From Opitutales bacterium (GTDB lineage: Bacteria; Verrucomicrobiota; Verrucomicrobiia; Opitutales; T3Sed10-336), in NCBI GenBank assembly GCA_007130045.1, contig SLTG01000008.1:1-64000 (forward strand): DNA of 64,000 bases, in the 5' to 3' direction. The stretch's first letter is position 1. The number at the start of each line of letters is the position of its first letter. The notes under the pieces were generated by a model, which did no database searches, was not told the origin of the DNA, and worked only from the letters and a program-made list of their open reading frames with translations. A program made the position numbers and the translations under genes. Positions 36,351 through 45,674 of this stretch are shown here, piece after piece.

Positions 36351-37822
36351 GGCAGAACCAGTTGGACGAATTGCATGAAGAAACCGGGGAAGATCCCGAT
36401 CAGGACGGACAGGATGGCCGTGATTATGAGGGGAACGACAATCAGGGGGGACGCCTCCCGCACGGGGGGATCCGATGATTCGGCGGTCTGTTCTCCGAAG
36501 AAGCCGTGGTAAACGATCGGGCCGAAATACGCCGCGTTGAGCAGGGTGCTGGTGAGGAGGACGAGAATAAGGCCCATCGATCCGGCATCCCATGCCCCCA
36601 GCAGAAGATGCCATTTGCTGATGAATCCGGCCACCCCGGGGACTCCGATCATGCTCAGGGAGGCGATGGCGAAGGCGGCGAAGGTCCATGGCATGGCACG
36701 CCCCAGGCCCCCCATCTCCGAGATCTTCTTGCGGTGCGCGCCGACGTAGATGGCGCCGGCGCAAAAGAAAAGGGTGATCTTGGCGAAGGCGTGGTTGGCG
36801 ATATGGATGAGTCCCCCGGCGATTCCGTAGGGCGTGAGCAGTGCCACCCCGAGTACGATGTACGCGAGCTGGCTGACGGTGGAGAAGGCGAGCCGCGCTT
36901 TCAGATCGTCCTTGCCCAGCGCGATAAGCGAGGCGATGATAATGGTGATCGAAACAAACCACGCCGTCGGCAGACCGAGATTGAGATCGGCCATGGTCTC
37001 CGTGCCGAAGATATAAAGCATAACCCGGACGGTGGCGAACACTCCGACCTTGACGACCGCGACCGCGTGCAGGAGCGCGCTCACCGGGGTGGGCGCGACC
37101 ATGGCGCCGGGAAGCCACTGATGAAGCGGCATGAGGCCGTTCTTCGCGAAGCCGATGAGGAAAGCGATATAGAGCCCCGTCACTACCCAGCGGTGGACCC
37201 CCTCCGAAAGCACTCCGGAGGCGGAGTCGTGTGCGAAGTCGAGGTTGCCGTTGAGGACGTAGAGGAGCACCATCGCCGGCAGGACGAGGGCCTTGGCCGT
37301 GACCGTGAGGTAGGCGAGGTATTTGCGGCCTCCTGCATAGCCCTCGCGGTCCTGGTGGTGCGCGACGAGCGGGTAGGTCGTGATGCTGACGATCTCGTAA
37401 AAGAGGTAGAGTGTGAGAAGATTGTCGGAGAGGGCGCAGCCAATGGCTCCGAAGAGCGCGAGGGCGAAGCAGGTGCCGAAGCGCGTCTGGGATCGCTCGC
37501 CCAGTCCCCGCATGTAGCCCGCCGAATAGAATACCGCGAGGATCCATAGGGAGGAGGCCGTGAGGGCAAAGACCATGGAAAGCGGGTCGGCTCGGAGGGT
37601 GAAGCTCAGTCCGGGAAGCAGCTCGACTAGCGTCCAGGTGAAGGTGCGCCCAGCGAGAATGTCCGGGATGAGCGAGATGACCGTGCCAAAGAGGGTCACC
37701 GCCGCAAGGAGCGTGACGCCTTCGCGCAAGTTGGGGCGTCTGCCGGTTACCATGATCAGGCCCGCCCCGAGCAAGGGGACCAGGATCGCGATCAGCAGGC
37801 GCGGGTCGGTGATCGTCTCCAT
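36347..37822 (-). CDS. Extra MrpD-like proton/cation antiporter subunit
   Basis: The 491-residue protein has about 14 helices and conserved pump residues: Glu in LYLFYEIVSITTYPLVAHH, Lys in FAKNGLMPLHQWLPGAMVAPTPVSALLHAVAVVKVGVF. The best match by pattern is the monovalent cation/H+ antiporter subunit D family (MrpD), related to NuoM. It is the first of four antiporter-like subunits in the cluster and lies 4 nt after nuoK. Canonical complex I has three (L, M, N). Confidence 0.88.
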   Translation of the reverse strand: METITDPRLLIAILVPLLGAGLIMVTGRRPNLREGVTLLAAVTLFGTVISLIPDILAGRTFTWTLVELLPGLSFTLRADPLSMVFALTASSLWILAVFYSAGYMRGLGERSQTRFGTCFALALFGAIGCALSDNLLTLYLFYEIVSITTYPLVAHHQDREGYAGGRKYLAYLTVTAKALVLPAMVLLYVLNGNLDFAHDSASGVLSEGVHRWVVTGLYIAFLIGFAKNGLMPLHQWLPGAMVAPTPVSALLHAVAVVKVGVFATVRVMLYIFGTETMADLNLGLPTAWFVSITIIIASLIALGKDDLKARLAFSTVSQLAYIVLGVALLTPYGIAGGLIHIANHAFAKITLFFCAGAIYVGAHRKKISEMGGLGRAMPWTFAAFAIASLSMIGVPGVAGFISKWHLLLGAWDAGSMGLILVLLTSTLLNAAYFGPIVYHGFFGEQTAESSDPPVREASPLIVVPLIITAILSVLIGIFPGFFMQFVQLVLP

Positions 37823-37826
37823 AGTC

Positions 37827-38153
37827 TCAGCCCTTCATCTGTGAAAGTTCGTTGGTCTGAATAGACTGGTAATTGCGGTAAACCGCGATCACGATGCTAA
37901 GGGCGATTGCCACCTCGGCCGCCGAGAGGCCCATGATAAAGAGGACGAAGACCTGGCCGGTCGTGGGGTCGGGCGCGAAAAACCGGTTTACCGCCATGAG
38001 GTTGAGCATGGCCGCCCCGAAGATAAGCTCCCCGGAGATGAGCATCCCGACGAGGGTGTGGCGCCGAATAAGTCCGAAGAGTCCGATGGCGAGAAGCAGC
38101 GCCGCGAGGACGAGATAGACGGAGGGATTCTGGTGCATTTCGAGCAGGTTCAT
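37827..38153 (-). CDS. nuoK: NADH-quinone oxidoreductase-type subunit K
   Basis: The 108-residue protein has three membrane helices, with conserved membrane glutamates in ISGELIFGAAMLNLMAV and GLSAAEVAIALSIVIAVYR. Normal NuoK length. It links the proximal membrane arm to the antiporter-like subunits. Its ATG overlaps the nuoJ stop. Confidence 0.95.
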   Translation of the reverse strand: MNLLEMHQNPSVYLVLAALLLAIGLFGLIRRHTLVGMLISGELIFGAAMLNLMAVNRFFAPDPTTGQVFVLFIMGLSAAEVAIALSIVIAVYRNYQSIQTNELSQMKG

Positions 38154-38680
38154 TCCATGTGCCTCCCTTTCCGGGCGATGGCGATGGCGCCAAGAATGGC
38201 GACGAGGAGGACGAGGGCGATCGTCAAAAATGCGAGGCTCTGGGAGGTGAGAAGGGCGACGCCGATATTTTCCACGGACCCGTCACTCACCTGTTTTGGG
38301 GGCGCCGGCCAGTCGCCTTTGAGACCCAGCAAGGCGAGCGCCAGGAAGACGCCGCCGGCCGCCGCCGCTGCGCCCAGGGTCCAGGAAAGGGAATGCTGGC
38401 CGGGTGCGTCCGTGGGTTCGTCGGGTTCGGCGAGCATGATCGCGAATATAATGGTGATACAGACGGCCCCGATGTAGATCAGGATGTGGATCACGGCCAG
38501 AAAAGGGCTGTTGAGGAAATAGAACATGCCCGCGAGCCCTACCGAAGCCAAAGCCAGCCCGCAGACGCTTCGGATAATCCATTTGGTGAATACGGCAATG
38601 AGTGCTCCGGCCAGGGTGGCGCCCAGAAAAAGGATGAAGATCGGCAGGACGACGTATTCCGAGGCGGGAAACGGGGTCAT
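38150..38680 (-). CDS. nuoJ: NADH-quinone oxidoreductase-type subunit J
   Basis: The 176-residue protein has about five membrane helices and the NuoJ pattern SVCGLALASVGLAGMFYFLNSPFLAVIHILIYIGAVCITIIFAIML, including the pi-bulge-forming third helix. It is part of the proximal membrane arm. It overlaps nuoI (ATGA at 38677-38680) and nuoK. Confidence 0.95.
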   Translation of the reverse strand: MTPFPASEYVVLPIFILFLGATLAGALIAVFTKWIIRSVCGLALASVGLAGMFYFLNSPFLAVIHILIYIGAVCITIIFAIMLAEPDEPTDAPGQHSLSWTLGAAAAAGGVFLALALLGLKGDWPAPPKQVSDGSVENIGVALLTSQSLAFLTIALVLLVAILGAIAIARKGRHME

Positions 38681-39126
38681 TTTTTCCGATTCCTTTCCTC
38701 CAGATCCTTGCAGAGATCCATGCGGCGGAACCGCTCCTTGTCGGGAGAGGCCAGATTATAACGTTTGGAGAAATCGATCGCGTCGGTCGGGCAGACTTCC
38801 ACGCACGCTCCGCAGAGGCTGCACGTTGTGAAGTTCAGTTCGTACTTGGTGACCGATTTCTTTCTCGCCCCCTCCTTCTTCTCGCCCTCCACGTAGATGC
38901 ATTGGCTCGGGCAGGCGTTCACACACATGTTGCAGGCGATGCACTTGGACGCGCCGTCCTCGTCCGGGGTAAAGATAATGTGCGAGCGATAGCGGGGGGT
39001 CATCTTCAAACTCTCGCGGGGGTAGTGGACGGTGACCGGTTTGCGGAAAAATTCCTTGAGGGTGATCCCCATGCCGATCATGAGACTGATGAAACCACCG
39101 GCGACGTCTTTGAAGATGTTATTCAT
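38677..39126 (-). CDS. nuoI: NADH-quinone oxidoreductase-type subunit I (two 4Fe-4S)
   Basis: The start is at the ATG at 39126 (MNNIFKDVAGGF), giving 149 residues; the tracked upstream extension is not family-like. Two ferredoxin-type clusters are visible as CIACNMCVNACP and CSLCGACVEVCP. These are the N6a/N6b clusters that pass electrons to NuoB. In an enzyme lacking NuoEFG, NuoI is the natural entry point for electrons from ferredoxin. Confidence 0.95.
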   Translation of the reverse strand: MNNIFKDVAGGFISLMIGMGITLKEFFRKPVTVHYPRESLKMTPRYRSHIIFTPDEDGASKCIACNMCVNACPSQCIYVEGEKKEGARKKSVTKYELNFTTCSLCGACVEVCPTDAIDFSKRYNLASPDKERFRRMDLCKDLEERNRKK

Positions 39127-39128
39127 GA

Positions 39129-40118
39129 TTAAAAGATTTTGATCATTACACTGGAGAGCAGAAAGGTGAAGAGCGTTACAGGGATGAGGATTTTCCAGGA
39201 AAGGTTGAGCAATCCGTAGAACTGAGTGCGTGGAAACGTCCAGCGGACCCAGATGACGATAAAGATAAGGAGGTATAGTTTGAGGAGAAACCAAATCACC
39301 CCGGGGAAGACGCCGATCGGGCTGTGCCAGCCGCCGAAGAAAAGTATGACGGCGAGGGCGCAACCGATGATAATGTTGGCGTATTCCGCCATGAAGAAGA
39401 CGCCGAAGCCCATCCCGGCGTACTCCGTATAGGCGCCGGCGACCAGTTCGCTCTCCGCCTCGGCCATGTCGAAGGGCGCCCGGTTTGTTTCGGAGAGCAT
39501 GCAGATGAAGAAAATGATGAACGTGACGGGCATCAGGGGGTTGGCCGCCAGATTGAAGAGGTTCCAGTTCCAGAAGGCTCCGGCCTGTTGCTCGACGATC
39601 CCCGTAAGGCTGAGGGTGCCCGACACAAGGAGCATGGTGATGATAACAAGCATCATAGGGATCTCATAGGCCACGTTTTGCGAGACTACGCGCGCGGCGG
39701 AGATGATGCCGTATTTGTTTCTGGAGGACCAGCCCGCGAGCATGACCGCGATGACGTTGAACGAACTGAATGCGAACAGGGCGATTAGCCCGACATTGAA
39801 GTCGATGGCAACCAGATGCTCACTGAAGGGCAGAATGGCGAATGCCATGATGGCGGGGGGCATCATCATTACGGGCGCCATACGGAATAGGAAACGGTCG
39901 GCTCCCGGCGGCACGATAAGCTGTTTCGACATCAACTTAATGGCGTCGGCAATCGGTTGAAGCAGTCCCGCGTAGCCCACTTCAGTCGGTCCGGCCCGCC
40001 GCTGGAAGCGTCCGGCGCTCTTGCGTTCGACCCATACGAGATAGGCCGCGTTGAGACCGACGAAGCTCGCTGCGCCGACGAGGAAGAGAAGGAGTCGGAT
40101 GGGTTCCACTGTAGTCAT
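39129..40118 (-). CDS. nuoH: NADH-quinone oxidoreductase-type subunit H
   Basis: The 329-residue protein has about eight membrane helices and conserved complex I motifs: ERKSAGRFQRRAGPTEVGYAGLLQPIADAIKLMSKQ near the N-terminus and FDMAEAESELVAGAYTEYAGM in the quinone-chamber loop. It forms the quinone cavity floor and the start of the proton path. Its ATG overlaps the nuoD stop; nuoI starts 2 nt after its stop. Confidence 0.95.
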   Translation of the reverse strand: MTTVEPIRLLLFLVGAASFVGLNAAYLVWVERKSAGRFQRRAGPTEVGYAGLLQPIADAIKLMSKQLIVPPGADRFLFRMAPVMMMPPAIMAFAILPFSEHLVAIDFNVGLIALFAFSSFNVIAVMLAGWSSRNKYGIISAARVVSQNVAYEIPMMLVIITMLLVSGTLSLTGIVEQQAGAFWNWNLFNLAANPLMPVTFIIFFICMLSETNRAPFDMAEAESELVAGAYTEYAGMGFGVFFMAEYANIIIGCALAVILFFGGWHSPIGVFPGVIWFLLKLYLLIFIVIWVRWTFPRTQFYGLLNLSWKILIPVTLFTFLLSSVMIKIF

Positions 40119-41239
40119 CGGTCGATGTCGGGTATCACCAGATCGAGGCTGCCCATCATGGCGATGCCGTCGGCCAGCATCATACCGCGGGCGGCCTCCT
40201 CAAAGAGACTGAGATTGCCGAAACAGGGGGTGCGGAGGCGAATCCGGTGGGGGATGAGTTTGCCCGTGCTCACGATCCGTACCTCAAAACGCCCCCGCGC
40301 GGCTTCGGTGGCGTAGCAGTATTCCCCGGCGGGGACTTTGATGACCCGCGGCACCTTAGCCATCACGGGGCCGTCCGGAAGCCGGTCCAGGGCCTGCTCA
40401 ATGATGCGCAGGCTCTGCTCCATTTCCTCCATGCGCACCTTGTAGCGTCCCATGCTGTCGGCCGCGGGATCGGTCGCGACCTCGAAGTCCAGCTCGGGGT
40501 AAACCGAATAGGGTTCGGCCCGCCGGACATCGTAGGGGACGCCCGCGCCGCGAATCATTGGCCCGGTGGCTCCGTATTTGCGGCACATTTCGGCGTCGAT
40601 TATGCCTATGTTTTCCACGCGCTTGCGGAAAATAATATTCTCCGAAACCAGGCGCCGGAACATTCTCAGGCGGGGCCGGAACTCTTTCACGAAGGCGCGT
40701 GTTCCGGCGATGAAATTGTCATCCACATCTTCCAAAACCCCGCCGAACCGGTAGTAGCAGTAGGTCAGACGGGCGCCGGTGAGGGCCTCGAGCAGATCGA
40801 GGATTTTCTCACGATCATCGAAGGCGTAGAGCAGAGGGGTCATTCCGCCGAGGTCCAGGAGATAGGCTCCCCACCAGACGAGGTGGCTGGAGATCCGGTT
40901 CAGCTCCGAGGTGATGACGCGGATATACTCCGCGCGGGACGGCGGTTGGATTCCGCAGGCCCGTTCGACCGCCCCGACGTAGGCGTGCGTGTACATCATC
41001 GCGGAAAGGTAGTCGATCCGGCTCGTATTCGGGAGGAACTGAGCCCAGGTCCGGTTCTCTCCCATTTTCTCGTGTTCGCGGTGCACGTAGCCCGCGACGA
41101 TGACGGCGTCTTTGATGAACTCACCGTCCATCGTCAGCTTGATCCGCAGAACCCCGTGGGTGGCGGGATGCTGGGGGCCCAGGTTGAGGACGAAGGTTTC
41201 CTGGGGACCGGTGGCGTGAACGGGTTGCAACTCCATCAT
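40115..41239 (-). CDS. nuoD: NADH-quinone oxidoreductase-type subunit D
   Basis: The start is at 41239 ([11 protein letters not shown]), where ATGA overlaps the nuoC stop; the longer tracked ORF runs through nuoC in another frame. The 374 residues include the 49-kDa subunit motifs NLGPQHPATHGVLRIKL (quinone-binding histidine loop), HREHEKMGENRTWAQFLPNTSR and SYPELDFEVATD-like segments. The C-terminus DLVIPDIDR is complete. It forms the quinone site together with NuoB. Confidence 0.95.
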   Translation of the reverse strand: MMELQPVHATGPQETFVLNLGPQHPATHGVLRIKLTMDGEFIKDAVIVAGYVHREHEKMGENRTWAQFLPNTSRIDYLSAMMYTHAYVGAVERACGIQPPSRAEYIRVITSELNRISSHLVWWGAYLLDLGGMTPLLYAFDDREKILDLLEALTGARLTYCYYRFGGVLEDVDDNFIAGTRAFVKEFRPRLRMFRRLVSENIIFRKRVENIGIIDAEMCRKYGATGPMIRGAGVPYDVRRAEPYSVYPELDFEVATDPAADSMGRYKVRMEEMEQSLRIIEQALDRLPDGPVMAKVPRVIKVPAGEYCYATEAARGRFEVRIVSTGKLIPHRIRLRTPCFGNLSLFEEAARGMMLADGIAMMGSLDLVIPDIDR

Positions 41240-41799
41240 GACGGGTCGGGTTCGGGTTTGAAGTCCTTGCGGAGTGGAAATCCCTGAAAATCGTCCGGGA
41301 GGAGGAGATGAATCGGGTTGGGGTGGCCGGTGAACTGGATACCGTAAAACTCGGCTGTCTCCCGCTCGTGCCAATTGGCTCCGGGGAAGATGGCGGACAG
41401 GCTGGCGATCTCCGGCCTGTCGCGGGGGACACGGGTTCGCACAACGACACGGGCCGGCCCCTGGAAGTGGAGGAAATCATAGATCAGTTCGAACTGGTTG
41501 TCATCCGGCCAATCGATCCCGGTGATCATGTCGATGGCGAAGCCGCCCTCGTCCAGAACCCCGGCCGCTTCGAGGACCTGTTGGGGCTCGACGGCGAGGT
41601 CGAGATCGTAACCCGCTTTGGCGTGCTCCGTCCGGCGGCAGCGCAGTTGCGGGACTGCCGCAGGCGCCTCGGCTTCGAGCGGCTCCGCCTCCTCTCTCGA
41701 ATCCGTTCCGGCTTCATCGGCGGGGGAAGGATTGTCGGCGTCCATGGCGGGAAACAATTTTTGGAATCGCTCGTGGAGGTGTTTGATCGATTGGCTCAT
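41236..41799 (-). CDS. nuoC: NADH-quinone oxidoreductase-type subunit C
   Basis: The start at 41799 ([12 protein letters not shown]) overlaps the nuoB stop, giving 187 residues. The C-terminal half has the 30-kDa subunit signature [24 protein letters not shown]...PLRKDF. An insertion near the N-terminus is rich in alanine, glutamate and proline (about 30-60), longer than in most homologues and probably a flexible linker. It is a separate gene, not fused to nuoD. Confidence 0.93.
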   Translation of the reverse strand: MSQSIKHLHERFQKLFPAMDADNPSPADEAGTDSREEAEPLEAEAPAAVPQLRCRRTEHAKAGYDLDLAVEPQQVLEAAGVLDEGGFAIDMITGIDWPDDNQFELIYDFLHFQGPARVVVRTRVPRDRPEIASLSAIFPGANWHERETAEFYGIQFTGHPNPIHLLLPDDFQGFPLRKDFKPEPDPS

Positions 41800-42326
41800 T
41801 CCGTTTCGACTTTGGGCCACCGCCGGTGGCTGGTTATCTTTTCCTCCAGTTCAAGGATCCCTTCAATGAGCGCCTCGGGGCGGGGCGGGCACCCCGGCAC
41901 ATAGATGTCGACGGGGAAAAGTTTCTCGACCCCGAGCACCACCGAATACTGATCCGGATTGACGAAGGGCCCCCCCGACATGGCGCAGTTGCCCATGGCG
42001 ATGACCCACTTCGGCTCCGGCATCTGGTCGTAGAGGGTCTTGACCATATCGGCCATCTTCCGGTTGACCGTTCCGGCCACGATCATCACGTCGGCCTGTC
42101 GCGGAGAGGGCCGAAAGACCTCCGCTCCGAAGCGGGAAATGTCGAAGCGCGAGGCGCCCGCCGCCATCATCTCGATGGCGCAGCAGGCCAATCCGAAGGT
42201 CAGTGGCCAAAGCGAGTTGGCCCGTCCTAGGGCCACCAACTCGTCCAGTTTCGCGAATTTGACGATCGAGGAAAGATCCGGCTGAGGAGATGATTGCTTG
42301 GAGCCGCCGGTTGTTTCGTAATTCAT
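41796..42326 (-). CDS. nuoB: NADH-quinone oxidoreductase-type subunit B (N2 cluster)
   Basis: The start at 42326 ([10 protein letters not shown]) overlaps the nuoA stop, giving 176 residues. The N2 4Fe-4S ligands are visible as [17 protein letters not shown] and PGCPPRPEA. The terminal redox cluster reduces quinone at the B/D interface. Confidence 0.96.
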   Translation of the reverse strand: MNYETTGGSKQSSPQPDLSSIVKFAKLDELVALGRANSLWPLTFGLACCAIEMMAAGASRFDISRFGAEVFRPSPRQADVMIVAGTVNRKMADMVKTLYDQMPEPKWVIAMGNCAMSGGPFVNPDQYSVVLGVEKLFPVDIYVPGCPPRPEALIEGILELEEKITSHRRWPKVETE

Positions 42327-42742
42327 GATACTTCCTTCTTGATTTGCGCGGGCGGCGGGCGGAGCACCCACTTAAAGACGCCCTTTATCCAGGCATACAC
42401 AACGACGAGGGACAGTATTCCAAGGAAAACAAAGAGACCGACTAGGTCCCGGTAGGGGAACACCCGGTCGTAGATGACCGCTACCGGGATGAGAAAGATG
42501 ACGGCCACGGCAAAGGCTACGAAGACCAGAGCGTAAAGATAGTAAACCGCACTGTAGCGGATCCAGGCGTCGCCGATGGGCTCCGCGCCGCACTCGATGA
42601 ATTGGCCCGCCCGGTTCATGGTCTGTCGGGCGCCCCGGGACATGAGAAGGTGGGCGATGATGAGCGGGACGAGCGCGAAGATGAGTCCCAGAAGGCCAAA
42701 GGCCATCAGGTAGATAATGTGGATCTGTAGTGGTTCGCTCAC
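42323..42742 (-). CDS. nuoA: NADH-quinone oxidoreductase-type subunit A
   Basis: The 139-residue protein has three membrane helices and the conserved NuoA loop YECG-type segment, here [31 protein letters not shown]. It is the first gene of the nuo cluster. About 150 nt separate it from korB on the same strand, so it may have its own promoter. Confidence 0.95.
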   Translation of the reverse strand: MSEPLQIHIIYLMAFGLLGLIFALVPLIIAHLLMSRGARQTMNRAGQFIECGAEPIGDAWIRYSAVYYLYALVFVAFAVAVIFLIPVAVIYDRVFPYRDLVGLFVFLGILSLVVVYAWIKGVFKWVLRPPPAQIKKEVS

Positions 42743-42892
42743 GTCGCGCCTGCCTGTCCGGTTCCTATAGTTCCGGATTCGGGCCTTGATGGTACAGGAA
42801 CCCCGGAAGTTCTCAATGAATATTCCGTCCGGTATCCGTTTATGTTTCGCTGGCGGTCCATTCCGCTACCCGTGTTGTCCATCGGTTTGTCC

Positions 42893-43825
42893 TCAGGTTA
42901 AACGCTCCAGTGCCGACATGAGAACCTCGGAAGCGAGGAGGCCTTTGGGCCGTGACTCGGCTTGCCCGACGATTTCGGCCTCGGTTTCGTTCAGGGTCGG
43001 ACGGCGCGACTTGTAATACACACCGAAATACCCGGGAAACCGCTTTTTCGTCAACGCGTAGGCCGCCTCTTCGTCCGTGACGTCGTGGTCGTCGGGAACA
43101 AGAGGGAACTCGCCGCCCTTGCGCGGGACGGCGCCGTCGAAGCACCCGCCGTTAAACTGGACGCATTCCGAGAGGCACTCGACGACCGAGAAGCCGTCGT
43201 GATTCGTTGCCTCTTCCAGCATCTCCAGCAAGTGGGCGGGGTTCGCGGCAATGGTGCGGGCAACGAAGCTGGCGCCGCTCGAAATCAGTTTTTTGGTTGG
43301 ATTCAACGCGGTAACCTTTGACCCCCATGGATCCGTTTTGGAGCGGAAGCCGACCGGGGAAGTGGGGGAGGTTTGTTTCTTGGTGAGACCGTAAACCTGG
43401 TTGTCCATGACAATCACCGTCATGCGCACGTTTTTCCGGGCGCAGTGGTCGAAGTGATTGCCTCCGATCGAAAAGGCGTCGCCGTCGCCGATAAACACGA
43501 AGGGATGGAGGTCGGGACGGGTGAGGCTCAATCCCGTCGTGAACGGAAGAATACGGCCGTGAATGTAGTGGACGCTGTGGGTGTTGACGAAGTACGGAAA
43601 GCGCGACGAGCACCCGATGCCCGAAAGGGTGACGATGGATTCCTGCGGGACATTCAGTTTCTCCAGCAGTTTCTGGTAGGCCGCGAGGACTGCGAAGTCG
43701 CCGCAGCCGGGGCACCAGGTCGGCTTGTCTGCTTTGAGTTGCGCCTTGGTGAGCGTATGCGCGTGTTCGGGCGCTGCGGTTCCGTTGGCGGCCGTTTCCG
43801 GAAAGGATGTGTTCGTGTCTTGCAT
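42893..43825 (-). CDS. korB: 2-oxoacid:ferredoxin oxidoreductase beta subunit
   Basis: The start at 43825 (MQDTNTSF) gives 310 residues; the tracked extension is not family-like. The N-terminal CxxC (WCPGCGDFAVL) and the thiamine-diphosphate motif IGDGDAFSIGGNHFDHCARKN followed by VYGLTKKQTSPTSP are the standard KorB features. It forms the TPP-binding, Fe-S half of the enzyme with KorA. The split-gene layout and KorA sequence point to 2-oxoglutarate rather than pyruvate, but other 2-oxoacids cannot be excluded. Confidence 0.93.
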   Translation of the reverse strand: MQDTNTSFPETAANGTAAPEHAHTLTKAQLKADKPTWCPGCGDFAVLAAYQKLLEKLNVPQESIVTLSGIGCSSRFPYFVNTHSVHYIHGRILPFTTGLSLTRPDLHPFVFIGDGDAFSIGGNHFDHCARKNVRMTVIVMDNQVYGLTKKQTSPTSPVGFRSKTDPWGSKVTALNPTKKLISSGASFVARTIAANPAHLLEMLEEATNHDGFSVVECLSECVQFNGGCFDGAVPRKGGEFPLVPDDHDVTDEEAAYALTKKRFPGYFGVYYKSRRPTLNETEAEIVGQAESRPKGLLASEVLMSALERLT

Positions 43826-43838
43826 GTCGGGATTGAGG

Positions 43839-45674
43839 TTAGGGGGTTTCGGCGGCGGTCTCGACCTCCGGAAGTCGTTGCAGGATTTCACGGACGCGGA
43901 AGGATAGACCGTCGGTCTTCGTGATCCCGCGGATTCGTTTCAGGCAGGTTTCGGCCCGCAGGAGCCGCCCGAGGTGGCCGCATCCGTTGGTGTCGCAGTC
44001 GTTCATTTCCACAACGAAGACGTGCTGGAAACGGAGGAAGATTTCTTCGAGGCCTTCGGGGAGTGGATTGAGGTGGCGCAGGTGCAGCGAACTGAGGGTT
44101 CTCCCCTGGCTTGCGGCGCGGTCCACCGACTCGCGAATGATCCCTCCGGTCGAACCCCAACCGACGAGAAGAATCTCGCCTTCCCGGGGTCCGTAAACCT
44201 CGGGCGGCGGGAGTTCGCGGGCGAGCGCGACGAGCTTATCCCGGCGCTTCGCCGTCATGGCCGCGTGCGTCTTGGGATTCGCCGACGGGTGCCCGTTTTC
44301 GGTGTGTTCCAAGCCGGTGATATTGGGATATTTCCCATCCTTGATTCGCGTTCCCGGCGGGGCGTGACATGTGATGGATTCCAGGTCGTACGCCATGTGA
44401 GTGGCGAGCGCCTCGCGAGGCGCCGGCGGGACCTGCTTCAGTGTCGAAAGGTCGGGCAGGTTGAACGCTTCGATCCGGGTGGCGAGGGCCTGGTCGCTCA
44501 GAAACATGACCGGCACGCTGTACTTGTGCGCAATCCGCACCGCTTCGATAACCAGATAGAAGCAGTCCTCAACATTCGCCGGGGCCATGACCACGCGGGG
44601 AGCGTCTCCGTGTCCGGCATGAAGGGCCTGGTTGAGATCGGACTGCTCCACGTTGGTCGGCAGTCCCGTCGAGGGACCGCCCCGCTGAACGTCAACGATC
44701 AGGATCGGAATCTCCGCCATGACGGCGTAGCTGATTGCTTCGCTCTTCAAGGCTATTCCGGGCCCGCTGGACCCGGTCATTGAGACGGTGCCGCCGTATG
44801 CCGCGCCAAGCGCCGCGGAGATGGCCGCAAGTTCGTCTTCGGTCTGCAGGAATGTGCCTCCGTAATGCGGAAGGTCGCGGCGCAATTGCTCCATCACCTC
44901 CGTCCACGGAGTGATCGGGTAGGCGGCCCCGAAGCGGACGCCCGCGGCGATGGCGCCGTACGCCAGAGCCTGGTTCCCGGTCATGGTGACCTTCGGCCGG
45001 CCCGTGGCTTCGGGTTCTTCGAAAGAATACAGCGACATGACGTTGCCGATGGAATAGGCATATCCGCCGTTCAACGCCAGAAGCGCGTTGCGGACGACCG
45101 ATTCGTCCTTGCCGGCGAAGCGTTCCTTGATCAGCTTCCGGACCTTTTTCATGTCCAGGTCGAAGGCCCGAGCCAGCAGGCCCATGAGGAAAATATTCTT
45201 CCCTTTCTGTTTTCCGGTACCGCCGAGAACCTCGATCGTGAGCGAGGTCATCGGAACTCCGGCCGGCGTGATCCTGCGGGCGCGGAGCACGCCGATGTCC
45301 GGTCTTACGTGGGTCGAATCGTAAAGCAGGATGCCGCCGTCGCGGAGGTTGTCCAAGTGGTCTTCGTACGAATGTTGGTAAAAGGCTACCAGGATATCCG
45401 AAGTGTCCCCGGGGGTGAGGACCTCGCCGGCGCCCATGTGGACCTGAAAGATCGAGGGGCCTCCGGAGATCGTGGCGGGGATGGTCATGTAAGTCATGAC
45501 ATCCATCTCGCTTCGACCTGCCAAGCGGGCGAGCATGGCGCCGACCGACTGGATGCCGTCCTGGGAATTCCCCGCGATGCGGATGACCGAGTCGCGGATC
45601 GTGCGTGGCACGGAAAGAATCGAGGCGCCGTCGGCCGGGTCTTTGTCGAGCGCTGGCAGGGATTGGTCTTTCAT
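43839..45674 (-). CDS. korA: 2-oxoacid:ferredoxin oxidoreductase alpha subunit (gamma-alpha fusion)
   Basis: The 611-residue protein has an N-terminal gamma domain (about 20-185: VIRIAGNSQDGIQSVGAMLARLAGRSEMDVMTYMTIP). The alpha domain has AAYPITPWTEVMEQLRR and GGPSTGLPTNVEQSDLNQALHAGHGDAPRVVMAP, the typical KorA signature. A C-terminal transketolase-like domain starts near 490. It decarboxylates 2-oxoglutarate to succinyl-CoA while reducing ferredoxin. It precedes korB by 13 nt. No dedicated ferredoxin gene lies beside it. Confidence 0.93.
   Translation of the reverse strand: MKDQSLPALDKDPADGASILSVPRTIRDSVIRIAGNSQDGIQSVGAMLARLAGRSEMDVMTYMTIPATISGGPSIFQVHMGAGEVLTPGDTSDILVAFYQHSYEDHLDNLRDGGILLYDSTHVRPDIGVLRARRITPAGVPMTSLTIEVLGGTGKQKGKNIFLMGLLARAFDLDMKKVRKLIKERFAGKDESVVRNALLALNGGYAYSIGNVMSLYSFEEPEATGRPKVTMTGNQALAYGAIAAGVRFGAAYPITPWTEVMEQLRRDLPHYGGTFLQTEDELAAISAALGAAYGGTVSMTGSSGPGIALKSEAISYAVMAEIPILIVDVQRGGPSTGLPTNVEQSDLNQALHAGHGDAPRVVMAPANVEDCFYLVIEAVRIAHKYSVPVMFLSDQALATRIEAFNLPDLSTLKQVPPAPREALATHMAYDLESITCHAPPGTRIKDGKYPNITGLEHTENGHPSANPKTHAAMTAKRRDKLVALARELPPPEVYGPREGEILLVGWGSTGGIIRESVDRAASQGRTLSSLHLRHLNPLPEGLEEIFLRFQHVFVVEMNDCDTNGCGHLGRLLRAETCLKRIRGITKTDGLSFRVREILQRLPEVETAAETP

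Noticed and set aside
34976-36478. 500-residue plus-strand ORF
   Set aside because: It is antisense to the MrpD/NuoL-like gene, glycine/glutamate-rich and without motifs. Similar antisense ORFs at 31697-32503, 32971-33984 and 36506-37549 are rejected for the same reason.
36090-37547. 485-residue minus-strand ORF
   Set aside because: Most of it is an arginine-rich shadow of the antiporter gene in another frame; only its last 86 codons form a real gene (36090-36350).
42893-45674. Pyruvate:ferredoxin oxidoreductase as identity of KorAB
   Set aside because: The gamma-alpha fusion with a separate beta subunit and the motif GPSTGLPTNVEQSDL fit the 2-oxoglutarate/2-oxoacid type better; pyruvate is not excluded but is less likely.
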